From Edaphochlamys debaryana (Eukaryota; Chlorophyta; Chlorophyceae; Chlamydomonadales), in the NCBI GenBank assembly GCA_016858145.1, contig JAEHOE010000022.1:930001-994000 (forward strand): a stretch of 64,000 nt of DNA, read 5' to 3'. This document shows positions 11,597 through 22,730 of the stretch, in pieces (position 1 is the stretch's first letter; every line of letters starts with the position of its first letter). The notes below the pieces were generated by a model. The model saw only the letters and a list, made by a program, of their open reading frames with translations, had not been told where the DNA came from and made no database searches. Made by a program: the position numbers and the translations under genes.

Positions 11597-13422
11597 GGCG
11601 TGAACGGATGGCGGGCGTGGTGGGAGGCGGGTGCGAACGCAGCATGAGGGCTTGGTCGGCCGGCAGGGGTTATAACAGGGGGTTCTGACGACAGGGAAGC
11701 GAGTGGTGAGGCAGTTTTGGGGGTTGGGAGTTGCAGGAGGTGAGCTCTGCGCCGGAGGCTTGAGGCCGAGGTGGGCCGAGCCGGAGGCCAGGGCGGGTAG
11801 AGAGATGGAAGACAACACAAGAGTCTTGTACAAAGGGTGGCGCAGTGATGACATGCGGGCGGGGGCTTACAGGGACGGTTGCCTGGCATAACACCGGACG
11901 TGGGCGGATTGGTTAGAACGCCCCGTCAGGAGACGGACAAACCGCTGTCAACCGCTTTGACCGCTCTCTGCGCTCTGGTGTGATGTCGGGCGCACAGACG
12001 CGGTCAGTTGAAGCTTGCGGCGCTGACGGTTGGGTTGAGGTTTCCCCTTCATTTTACCTAACGTTGGCAGGGTGCAGACTGGGCGGGACGTCCACCTCTA
12101 GCGGCACGTGTGCGCCCGAGTGGCATGCGTACGGAAAGAATCTCGGGCCTCTGCGTGGTTGGCGGATGGTGACAGATTGCATGATGATTCCCTTGGTCAG
12201 CGGGTGACACCACCGAGGAAGGTGGTCCACCGTGTAGCTGCCGTTGCGAAGGCGGTTAAGGCACACGGTTGTCACGGATAGCCAACCGAACCTTCGGGGC
12301 ACAGACACGTTACGGGTCGGGTTGCTTGGATTCTTTTTACGCGCACGGGTCCGGGCAGTACTGGTCTCCCCGCTCGTGACACCCCGGCTTCATCCCCCTT
12401 GACTATTTCCCCTGTGACTCAGTCAGTCGTGCCTCGGCTGCAGTGGCCTCGGATCGCCCTGGCAAGGCAGCTTTTGACTGGCTCATGACCGCGTACTTGC
12501 TGGTGGGGGCTTTCTTTGAGGGATTCGTGTAGCAAACTGGGATGACAGGCTCGGCGCAACTACGGCAAAAGAGGGCGGCTACTGTACATATGCCCGCCTG
12601 ACAGGGGGAAGGACCATGAGCGAGGGAGCCCGAGGGCCTTGCACTCTCTGACCGGCACGGTTGCTCTACACGCGCCTTCTACGGTTGCATAGGCGCGGTG
12701 TGCGGGGGGGTGTTGTGGCGACTGGGCTGTTGTCAAGTGGTGTGCCCCTGCTGGATTGCGGCGGTGGGTGGGACGGGGAATTCCGGTGTTGAATGGCTCC
12801 TGCCGGGCCGCTGCACGGGGACATGGCGGGACGAGTGATGGATGCAGGCCCTGAGAATGGGTCAAACATAATGATACGTGCGTGCACGCCTGTAACAGCT
12901 GAGCTGATAGTCCTGCGACAACTGCAAGCTCTTCAACCCTCTTGAGCTCGCACGCAGCTCGCACGCACGTACTCTCCAGGAGATTAAACTCTCAGCAGCC
13001 TATATGACACACGGGTGAAACACGAGTCGGGCACGGTCAGGGCACGGTTGGACAGATGGCCACCGCCGGCCCCTTCAGTGCAGGCGCTTGGTCGTGGTTG
13101 TGGGCGAAGCAGCAGGGGGTGGCTTAGGGCATCCCGCTGCGGGCACAGGCGACTAGGAACCAGGAAAGGGGCGGGCAGGGGGGGCCTGCGAGGGGGAGGG
13201 GGGAATCATCGTGGTTTGACGGCGACCAGTCGAACTGCCGCAGTCGGGCGACGGGTCGCCTATCGACCAGGCTCCATGCCCACCTGTCTGTCAACTATGC
13301 TGGCTAGCTGCGCATACTGCTACTACTAGTACTAGTACTTGTTGCAACACACAGCCAACACGCAGTCAATCGCAAACGATCCGCACGGACCCGCGTGTTT
13401 CAGACGCCTATCGCTTGCAAGA
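11597..13422 (+). other. 3' flank and intergenic region
   Basis: The gap between the membrane-protein gene and the GT90 gene, both on the plus strand. It should hold a long 3' UTR (the first plus-strand TGTAA lies at 12891) and the GT90 promoter. No open frame here looks like protein on either strand. Confidence 0.6.
12891..12895 (+). terminator. Candidate UGUAA poly(A) signal
   Basis: First TGTAA on the plus strand after the stop codon at 11596, which implies a 3' UTR of about 1.3 kb. UGUAA is the usual poly(A) motif in volvocine algae. Position is seen; use is inferred. Confidence 0.4.
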
Positions 13423-16400
13423 ATGCAGCATATGTACACACTATCGCTTCTTGCATGGATGATATGCAGCGCGGCGAGCGCTGACGACGTTGCAACATCT
13501 CTATCGCCCCCCTGGACAACTCGGCGTCAGCTGGCGAAAGTACATATTGACTTGAAAGCGAAGGACACCGAGCCAGAGGAAATCACTGCGCCACCTGAGG
13601 AGTTCGGGCCCCCGAGCGCGGACCCCCTACTCCCCGACAGCTCCGCCCCCTCACCAAATCAGCGGGCCAACGCAGCGTTCTGCGCGACCGCAAACTTCTC
13701 CGACCTTTATGGCAACATCAAAGACGATTTGCGACTCTGGCGCGAAAGTGCGTACGAACCTTTGGAGTCAGCAGGCGGAGGGGGAAGGCCCGGAAGGGTC
13801 ACGGGGAATGGGAGGGGGTGGAGGATAAGCGACGGCCCCAGGGCGGGAGAGGGCACAGATCATCAATGGTCTCTCTGCAGTCTGCCATGTCTGGCCCCGG
13901 CGCCGCCTCATTCCGGCACACGTGGCGTCTATACTGTCGACCGCAGCCCGTCGGCCGCGCTCACCATCTTCTTCACGCCGCAGGCGGCATCACGGTGGAC
14001 GTCATGGACCGGATGTACGGCAAGTGGCGCAACAACACGGAGTGGGAGAAGAAGAGCCTGGGCGTGGCTTTCCTGGGCGGCACGCCGTACCTCACCACTG
14101 AGACCAACAACCTGAACAAGAACCCGTACCACCGGGTGAGGCGTCGGGATGAAAGAACTAGTTGCGGGTTGCCAGTTCGCAGGCCCCTGGCAGGACAGGA
14201 TCTTGGCGGCTCTCTGGAGCGGGGGACCTGCCCCTGGCCGCAACACGCCCGCCAAACCAACCAAATCAACGTCCTGACTTGCATGTTAGTTGCTTTCTCC
14301 TCTCTGAGCCCCTCCACACCCTCCCTGTACCCCGTGCCCCCCCTCCCTCCTCCCCAGCGCAACCTGGTCGCCTACCTGGACCCTGCCTTTCCCATCCTTC
14401 GCCACGAAACGCACGCGTCCTGACTTCCCCCTCCTCTTCCCCCTTTCCCTCCTCCCTCCAACCCCTCGCCCCTCCCCTCCCTCCCATTCCCCACAGCGCA
14501 ACCTGGTCGCCTACCTGGCCCTCCTCCGCGCCCTCGGCCGGGTCTTCGGCCCCGCCATCCCAAACACAGAGTTCCTCATCTCCACCGGCGATGAGCCCTG
14601 GATCCTGGCAGCAGACTACGGCCCCGACAACCCGCCGCCGCCCGTGCTGCGCTACTGCAAGGTGGGGCAGCGTGCTGCGCTGCGCTGTGCTGTGCTGCGC
14701 TGTGCTGTGCTGTGCTGCGCTGTGCTGTGCTGCGCTGCATCCTGGGCGGTGCCCTCCCTGCGCTTCAGGAATGTTGGAATGCCCTTACTGCGCCCACCAC
14801 CACCTTCCCCTTCCCTTCCCTCTCCCCTTCCCTTCCCTCTCCCCTTCCCTTCCCTCTCCCCTTCCCCCCCCCAAACCGGCAGTCCGACTCCTTTGCCGAC
14901 GTGCTGGTGCCCGACATGCACTTCTTCACCAAGAACTACTCGAGGACCATGCTGGGGAGCATCCGGGCCGTCAACCGGGACTGGCCCTGGGCCCGCAGGA
15001 GCGCGGAGCTGTTCGGAAGGTGCGGCATGGGGCCGGCGCTGGGGAGGCGGGGGTGCGGGTGAGGGCGGGGCGGTGCCGGTTCTGGTTAGCGTCGGTTGCA
15101 GAAGGGGTCACTGCGCCTTTGCTGTGGGGATTTCGACAGTCTCTCTTTTTAACCCTGCTCCCCTGGCCTGGCCGTGCAGATTCACGCCGTACGATCGTAC
15201 GGTGCACGCGCAGGCCCCTGAGCTGTACAAGCGGGGCGCCAACGGGACAGAGTTATGCGTGTGAGTGGGCGCGCGAGGGCGAGCCGCAAAGTGGTATCGC
15301 GGGTCTCACCCAGATCCATGGATACATGAGATCCTGGAGCATAGGAACAACCTGCGCCTGAGCAGCAGAAGGCGTGTGGACAGACCCTGCGTGGGGAGAA
15401 AGCCCCCAGCCACCGCAGGCCACAGCAAAGTACAGAACGGGTTACCTGTTGGGACGCTGGTTGGGGCTTACCAGTGAAGGGGTTACCAGCGAGGGCGAGA
15501 TTACCAGCGTGCTGGGCTGTTGCCGAGCGCGGGATGGCCTGAAGCCTGAAGCCACAGTAGCCAGCCACCGACTGCCCACTCGAGGTAGCGGCCACCCCAC
15601 GTTCGCTTTCCTTCTGCGCCCGGCGGTGACTCCCTCCCCACCTTGCCTACCGCCTACACCCTCGGCCCCTCCCCGTGGCCCCCCTCTCCCCAACCACGCA
15701 GCGCGCACCCCCACTGCCCCGAACCCCCCTGCCACGCGGGCGGCAGCGCCGGCGCGGGCCCCCACAAGCACGCCCACGCCCACCCCGACCCCCACGCCGC
15801 CGACCCCCACGCCCCCGCCCACGCCAGCTCCGTGTGGCTGAGCTGCCGCGTGCGGGAGCACTTCCTGGATGAGTGGGCGCCGGGGGCCGAGGCGGCGGGG
15901 GCGGCCCTGGACGCCAAGTCGCACGTGGGGCGGGCGGGGGAAGGGTGTGACGGGTTGGGGGGAGCACGGGGCCTCGGGTGAACCTTGCGCCTGCCCACCT
16001 CCTGCCTGCCTGCACGAGCCTCCCACGTGCGCCTGCGCGTCCCCTCCCCCTCCCCCCACCGCCCCTCCCTCCCCCCCCTCCCCCTCCCCCCCCCCTCCCC
16101 TCCCCAGCACTTCCACGCCATGTCCCACCACGCGCGCTTCAAGTGGCTGCTCAACCTGGACGGAGTGGCCTGCTCCTCGCGCCTGGAGCAGCTGCTGGCG
16201 CTGGGGGGCATGGTGGTCAAGGAGGAGAGCGGTGGGGCGTGAGGGGGTGGAGCAGGGTGCGGGCGTGTGTTTCGGGGCCTGACAAGGGGCCAGGGCGGAG
16301 CCGGGTCTGGGGTAGCGCCCGTACTGCTGTGCAGGCCCTCGCCCATGCCCTCTGCATCCCTTGCCGCGCCCTTCGCGCCTCCATCGCGTGTTTCCTTGCT

Positions 16401-17630
16401 TCCCCGCCCCCCAGGCTATCGCTCCTTTTACTACCCGCTCCTGCGGCCGAACGAGCACTACGTGCCCTTCTGGTTGAAGGGCCCCGAGGCAAGCAGGGCC
16501 CGTGGGGGAGGGATCGGGATGTCAACCGGTACTGTTCCACAACGTGTGCTACGCGAGGAGCCGGCCAATGAAGCGGCCCCCTCCTCCCCCCGCGCACACG
16601 TCTAGCTCGTGTCCCCTATCGACCCTAGCACCCCCACCACCGCCACCACTACCCCCGCCAACCACCACCACAGCGACCACCTGCTCAACCCCCACACCCC
16701 CACCGCAGGAGGTCCTCGCCGTAATGGACTGGGCCGCGGCCCACGACGTGGAGGCGGCCGCCATCGCCGCCGCGGGGCAGCGCTTCGTGGGGCACTACCT
16801 GCGCCCCCACGCGCTCATGTGCTACTGGTTCACGCTGCTCAAGGTGGGGGGCCGGGCTGGGGAGGAGACACAACTCCGAGGCATCTACTGCGGGCTGGGA
16901 GGTTGGGTGAACCTGGGGCCTCACGAAACGGCGGGCCAGCCAATCAACCCCGTGCGCCTCTGCTGCCTGCCCGCACCACCCGTGCCCTTCCGCTACCCAC
17001 ACCAAACCCGATTCAAGCTCGACCCCTTCCGAGCGACAGGTACCCCTCAGCTTTCAGCTCCCCAGCCGCAACGCCCATCCCAACGCCCCTGGTCCTTTCC
17101 ACCCTCCCCGCCCTTCCCGTCCTCCCCCCCCCCCGCGCCCCGCAGGAGATGGGTCCGCTCATGCGCTTCACGCCCGGGCCCCAGGCCGCCGCACGCGCCT
17201 ACCCGCACTGGCGGCCCGTGGAGGGCTTCATGGCGGCGGAGGGGGAGGCCATCCTGAGGGACGCACAGTTCGTGAGTCGGGGGGGCCGAGGGGGTGCAGG
17301 GGATGGAGGGTACGTGTAGGGGTGAGGTTGGGGCGGTGCTGGGGTGGGGGGGGCAGAGGCGGCGAGGAGAACGCCAGTCGAAGGGGCTGTGAGGGGCGGT
17401 GCCGGGATGGGTCGGGCGGGGCCGGGCAGGCGCGGGTTGCGGGGGATGAGCGTGGTGCAGGAGGGGCAGCGGCGGGGTGGCATCGCTGCTGCTGCCGGGG
17501 GCTTGGGTGCGGGGCCGGGCGTTGCTCGCGATGGCGCCCTTGGCCTCTCGCCTCCCCTCCATCACGTACTGGCCCCCTTCCCTCCATCCCCTGCTCCCCT
17601 TGCCCACAGGGCATGGAGTTTTGGGACTGA
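13423..17630 (+). CDS. GT90 / CAP10-type glycosyltransferase
   Basis: Probable secretory-pathway glycosyltransferase of family GT90 (CAP10, POGLUT/KDELC-like). Eleven exons: 13423-13747, 13984-14135, 14497-14661, 14883-15019, 15180-15260, 15702-15924, 16108-16231, 16415-16488, 16709-16843, 17146-17271, 17610-17630; phases agree, 520 residues. The start gives a signal peptide (YTLSLLAWMICSAASA); an upstream in-frame ATG at 13339 would bury it. The middle has ADVLVPDMHFFTKNYSRTM. The family core is in exons 7-9: FKWLLNLDGVACSSRLEQLL, then YRSFYYPLLRPNEHYVPFW, then WAAAHDVEAAAIAAAGQRFV with HALMCYWFTLLK. This pattern binds nucleotide-sugar in CAP10 proteins. A His-rich stretch in exon 6 (HKHAHAHPDPHAADPHAPAH) is unusual. 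The intron after 16488 appears to start with GC. The donor and acceptor sugars cannot be told. Confidence 0.88.
14355..14379 (+). repeat. Copy of the exon 3 start inside the preceding intron
   Basis: These 25 bases are identical to 14494-14518, the acceptor AG and first codons of GT90 exon 3. Both copies are preceded by a C/T-rich tract. Splicing to this copy would keep phase but reach a stop at about 14423. Confidence 0.9.
14671..14738 (+). repeat. TGCTGCGC/TGTGC simple repeat in GT90 intron
   Basis: Short TGCTG, TGTGC and TGCGC units repeat directly after the exon 3 donor. A second array in the same intron (about 14805-14868) has an 18-nt unit of C and T and forms the polypyrimidine tract before exon 4. 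Confidence 0.8.
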
Positions 17631-19014
17631 GCCGCGCGAGCGGCTGGCAGGGCCCACAACAGAGTTTGAGACCTCGGGGACCCCCTGCCGGCCTGAGGCG
17701 TCCGCGCCAAGCGCAGCACACGAGGCAGCCGCCGCGTCATGGCAGAGCCGCTCCCGTGCCCTCTGCGGCTTCGGCGCAGGCTCCTCCCTCGCGGCGGCTG
17801 TGCTTCCCCGCCCAGGCTGCTGCGCGCCCAGCCGCTGGTCCAGGGCAGTTCGCGGCCGCCGGGGCCCTGCATGGGCCGCTGCATGGGCCCGGTATGGCCG
17901 CTGGACAGCCTCTGTGCCTGATTGCCATCGCCCAACCTCGCCGCCGCCGGCGCAAGTGTGCCATGTCCGCTCGCTCCTGGGCTCTCATCGCTCCAGCCCC
18001 CGTCCTCACACTCCTGCTGCCCCCGGAACGTGGTTTACTTGTGTGGCGCCTCTGCGCTCGTCACCTAGCAAGTGCCCGGTGGCCGCCTCCTTCACCGCCG
18101 GGGCGAGGCGCGGAGAGGTGAGGTGAGGGGCACGAGCGCTTGGGTCACCAGGCCTTGAGGACCAAGCTCTGGTACGCCGGGGTACTGTGTGCGTGCGCTG
18201 CACTGCGTCGCCACACGTTGAGACCATTGGTGCCACCGTGAGGGCGAATCGTTGCCTTCGTTCTGAAACCTGGCTCGTGCTGCCCTGGCCCCCAGCGCAG
18301 CTCTGTTGCTCCGGGTGGTGTGGAGGCCGCCTGCCTTCCGCCCCACTGGTGTCGACACGCGCACCGGTCCCTCCGTCGCGTGCCGCCGGGAGCAGCCGGC
18401 CGCCCGTGGAGGCGGCCCCCCGCAGCGGAGCCAATCCCATACCGCGCGCAAGGTTCGTCTCGAGTGCGCATGCGGCGTTCGCCCAGCAGAGCGCAGCCGA
18501 GGGGTCCAGGAAGTGCTAGAGCGGCGCTGCCCAGCACCACCCGTGCGTTCCTTCGTGCCCGGCTGCCGGTCAGGTTGGGGCTGGAGCGTACCACATGGGG
18601 GGCCAGCCAGGGGAACGGATCGGTTGGTCGACCACAGCTGTCACGCCCCGTCCGACCGACGGCCCGGCCGAGCGACGCTGTTCTGCCTTCCGCATGCGGC
18701 ATGCCTCAACCGCCTACTCACCTTCCCGTCAGCGCACGAGCCCAGGCGCTGGCCTGACCTCGCCCCCCTATGCTGCCCCCGCCTGCGCTGCCCTGACGCC
18801 AGGTTCGCCACCCGCTGTTAGTTCCAGCCATCGCTGGCTGGAGCCTCCTCGACTCAAGCTCACTCGCGGTGCGCTGCATGCGTGTATGTGCAGCTACGGT
18901 GCACGCCTGGAGCGGGCTGCACTGCTGGCTGGCGGTGTGGCTGCGCGGTGGGCCGCGACGAGGCCGAGGGCTGCTGTAGCCCACAATCGGAGCGCCGCCT
19001 TAGGGTGTGCGGAG
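17631..19014 (+). other. Intergenic region between GT90 and MYND genes
   Basis: Holds the 3' UTR of the GT90 gene and the upstream region of the MYND gene. An unrecognised 5' exon of the MYND gene could lie here, because its frame stays open upstream of 19015. I saw no TGTAA motif and no protein-like frame. Confidence 0.5.
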
Positions 19015-21395
19015 ATGAAAGCAGTTAGGGCCCCCCTATGTGGGGAGCGCTGGCCCGGTTGGGCGGGTGGCGGGGGGTGCGTGTCGCCGAAAGGACTGGC
19101 GGCTTCCCTGACCCTCAAGGAGCCCATCTCGGACCTGCGCGCCGGCCCCTGCGCCCGGCTGGCGGCCATGGCCCTGGGGCTGGCGGCCCTGCGCGCGCTG
19201 GAGGCCGGCGGAGCGGAGGCCGGCGGAGTGGAGGCCGGCGGAGCCGAGGCTGGCGGTGGCGGCGGCGGGGCGGCGTGTCCCTGCATGGACAGACGGATGC
19301 GGAGCGGAAGCGCTCTGGCCGACCCCCTGCAAGCGCTGGCCGCGGCCCTCGACCCAACGCTGCCCGGCCCTGTGCGTCCCGTCATGGCGGCGCAGCTGCT
19401 GCTCCGGGTCGGGTTTACGGTGGCGTCGAGCGGCGGGGACCAGTGGGGCGATGCTGCGGCGGCGGCGGCGTCAGGGGCCGCGGGAGGCAGCCAGGAGCCG
19501 GCACCGCTGCCGCTGATGCCTGCAAGCGACCGAGGGAAGGTCGGCCCCACCGCCTTCCTCACGGGCCAGTTCATGTTGGCACGCAACCTACACAACGGGC
19601 CCTGGCCGGGGATCGTGTCTGACACGTGGCGGCTGGCGGCTGCGCTGCTGCGGGACAAGGCGGTGGGGGCGGGGGGCGAGCGGGGGCCAGCGAGGGACCC
19701 TCCGCAATGACGTCGACTCCCTGCTCGAGGAGTGCACGACCGGCGCATGGGCCGCGGGGACCGGTGAGCTGACCTGCGGGCACCGCTCTTGCTTAACGCA
19801 GCAGGCCTTTACCTTTCCTGCTCTTGCTCCTCCTGCCTGCTCGCTTTTGTGGCGGTGCTTGCTGGGAGTTGAAGCTGGGCACTTGGCTTCGTTCGGCGTG
19901 TTGGCGTGCCGCCCCCTGCTGGCTCCTCAGCTCACTCCTCCACCGGCCCCCTTGCCCCCACCTCGCGCTCCCGCCAGGCACGTGGCTCTTCCCGGCCGCG
20001 GCGCCTCGGCTCGTGGCTGCGGCGCTGGCGGGCGGCGCGCTGCCCCTCCTGGAGCGCCTGCTTCGGCGCGCGGGCGACGGCCTTGGCGAGCTGCAGGCCT
20101 TCCACCTCAGCGTCTGCTCCGGGGAGCTGACGTGGCGCCGCGTGCTGCCGCTCCTGGCCTACGGCGAGCCGCTGCAGGCCCTCCACTTTGACATTTGCCC
20201 CACTGTCCACACGTGGTGCCGCGCGCTGCCCCTGCTGGCCTACGGCGAGCCGCTGCAGGCCTCGGCCCTCCTGGCCACTGCCACCAAGCTGCTGCGGAGG
20301 ACCGAGCCACGGGCGCTCCTGATGTGGGTCGGGTCGGATGAGGCCCGTCTCGGGCTGGCCCCGGTCCTCGAGCTGCTGAACACCGCCATCCGCCCCTGGC
20401 GCTCCGACGGCCCCTCCCCACCCGCCCTGCGCCGCCTGGCCCTGGTGCTGTCCCTGGCCCTGCCCGAGTGGCTGCCGGAGCTGTGGCGGCTGATCCGTGC
20501 TGTGGCCCTCGATGCGGCCGCCGACTGGGGCGTCGTGTCGCCCCTCCTCCGCGTGCTCCTGGTCCACTCCTTCGAGGTGCCCACCCCACTCGACGCTCCG
20601 CAGCTGGCGGCCGCTGCTGCCGGCTCAGGAGCCAGCGGCAGCAGCGGCAGCGGCACAGCCCGCAGCGGCGGCAGCAGCGGCAGCGGCACAGCCCGCAGCG
20701 GCGGCAGCAGCGGCACAGCCGGCAGCGGCGGCAGCGGCAGCAGCGCATCAGGCGGCGGCAGCCCTGGCGGGCTGGTCTGGCCGCCGCCAGGGCTGCCCCT
20801 GGCCGAGGTGGTGGGCGCAGCCCGGGGGGTGCTGCAGCGCCGGGGGTCGGACGCCAAGCCGTGGATGCCGCTGTACCACACGGCGTGGATGGCCGCCTGG
20901 CGTGTGGCGCTGACTTGGCCAGAGGAGGTGCTGGCGCTCGACGCCGCTGGCTCGCCCTTCGCGTGGCGGTCCGAGGGGGTGCGGGCGGTGGCGGCGGTGC
21001 TGCAGAGGGAGAGGGGCGTGCAGGGCATTGCGGAGATCCTGCGGGACCTGGGGGCGCTCCTGGGGTGGACGGCCTGTGGTGACGGGAGCTTGGGAGCCGG
21101 CCAGGGGTCGATGCAGGTGGTAGCCAAGAACGGCGGTGTCCTAGCGTTCGACGCGGCCGCGATGATGGTACCGCTGGAGGAGGCCCGGCGCCGCCTGGGC
21201 CTGCCACCCGCCTGCGCCAATCCGGCCTGCGCCAACCTGGCCGGAGACAGCGAGGCGGGGCTGCGGCTGCGGCAGTGCGGGGCCTGCGGGCGGGCGTCGT
21301 ACTGCAGCCGCGAGGGCCAGACGGCGCACTGGCGCAGCGGGCACAAGGAGGCGTGCGGTCGCGCAAGCGGCGGCGGCGAGCAGCAGCAGGGCTGA
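19015..21395 (+). CDS. MYND zinc-finger protein (one frame break as sequenced)
   Basis: Member of the large algal family with a long helical region and a C-terminal MYND finger, a protein-protein interaction module. Exons 19015-19763 and 19978-21395. The finger at about 21215-21355 has the ligand series CANPAC, CGACGRASYC, then HWRSGHKEAC. The upstream part has the family pattern LARNLHNGPWPGIVSDTWRL, then WAAGTGTWLFPAA across the intron. Between them the frame shifts at 19663-19690: either a homopolymer G run is miscounted or 28 nt are removed. With 28 nt removed the protein is 712 residues. A duplicated unit (LPLLAYGEPLQA, twice) and a Gly/Ser/Thr/Ala linker (about 20635-20760) sit in the middle. 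Start codon uncertain. Molecular target unknown. Confidence 0.72.
20131..20261 (+). repeat. 81-bp tandem repeat coding for two 27-residue units
   Basis: Bases 20131-20180 and 20212-20261 are near identical (cgtggcgccgcgtgctgccg against cgtggtgccgcgcgctgccc, then the same run to gctgcaggcc). At protein level TWRRVLPLLAYGEPLQAL is followed by TWCRALPLLAYGEPLQAS. It looks like a recent in-frame duplication in the MYND gene. Confidence 0.85.
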
Positions 21396-22730
21396 GGGGC
21401 TACAGCGGCGACAGAGGCCTTGCAAGGCGACCAAAGCCTCGAGGGGGCTTCTCGGTGTTGCCACGAGCATGGGTGAGGCAAGCTCTTTTTGGCATAGGAG
21501 CGAGTTAAGCGGCTAGACAAGAGGTGGTGTCTGCAATAGGGAGTGAGGCGCTGGAGCCGAAGGACACTGTACAGCAACGCGCCCTGGGTAGAGCACCAGC
21601 ACTACCTGTGGTGCAATGGTTGGGCGCAGGCCACGTGCCTTGCTGGTGCTCAAGGCCAGGCCGCCGATCTCTGTGTGGCGGTGATGGCTGGCGTAGGTGT
21701 TGTGACCGGTGGCTAGCTGTCGATGTGTTGAGGCACGTGGGCTGCGCTAAGGAACGGCGTGACATGCCATGTTGTCTGACCTTGCACGATGGTCAATCTG
21801 CCTTTGCCTGTATCGTGGGCCGCAGAATGCGCTCTGCATGCTTACCGTGCGAGCTGCTAAAGGCTTGTGCACGCCAGCTCGGCCACAAATCGGCCGCTGG
21901 CCTGAGTCCATGCATTAGGCTGGCCCTCGTGCTACGCCCCTAGAGGGGCCCGTCACACTGCCTGTGCGAATCCCGTCTGTCCTGCCAGTTCCGCGCGATT
22001 GGCCACGCAAAGAGCTCATCACCCGCGGTGCAGTCTGGCCGGCGCACTCGGACTGGCCGGCGGACTCTCACAACTGATTGCTTGGGCTTGCCCACATGGT
22101 ACCAAGTCTACCAACACAGCGTCAGCTCCCCTAAACTGCTCAGCATTTACACCGCCAGAGTGGCGCTGCGGACCAGCCCGCACGGACATCCCCTGCAAAA
22201 GTGGCTCACATGCACCTTTCCGGCGCGTGCCATACATAGGGATCGCCCAAGCTCCACCAAAACAACACAGAGCCCGCCCACCTTCCACCAAGAATGCCCG
22301 ACTGCCGCCCGCCAACCTGCCCCCGGCAGCCTGCCGTGCCCTGCCTCGACTCCATCTTTCAACTTCATTACTCCCCACCTTGGGGGCCCCGCACTTGACG
22401 GCCTCCCCAGCTCCTCAATGGTCCTCAAACGTCGCCGCCTTCCTTAACCCTACTGTATCTCCTACAAGCTCAACCCTGACCGCGGACTGCATGCGCTCTC
22501 CTCTCTAGACGTATTGCCCTGCCCCCCTCACCAGGCCACACTGAGCGCCCCGTGGTCGGGCCCCGCCCTCAATGCACCCCAGCCCTCAATGTACCCCATC
22601 CCGCCGACACCTCTACCCCGCCGCTCAGCCCCATCGTCCTCGCCACGTCCCGCCCCCATCGCCTCCCCTACTGCAAGCTGTAGTACACACACACGTACGA
22701 CCTCATGGCTCCTTTCTGTACGGCGCGCGC
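21396..22730. other. Convergent intergenic region
   Basis: The 3' flanks of the MYND gene (plus) and the coiled-coil gene (minus) meet here. The minus-strand gene has a TGTAA at 22147-22151. Open frames on both strands are not protein-like. Confidence 0.6.
22147..22151 (-). terminator. Candidate UGUAA poly(A) signal of coiled-coil gene
   Basis: TGTAA on the minus strand about 580 nt past the stop codon at 22731. Confidence 0.5.

Noticed and set aside
17631..19014. Extra gene in overlapping plus-strand frames (up to 260 residues)
   Set aside because: Several frames are open at once with Arg/Pro-rich sequence, which is typical of non-coding high-GC DNA.
20240..21577. 445-residue antisense open frame over the MYND gene
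   Set aside because: The sense strand encodes an unmistakable MYND finger; the antisense has no recognisable feature.
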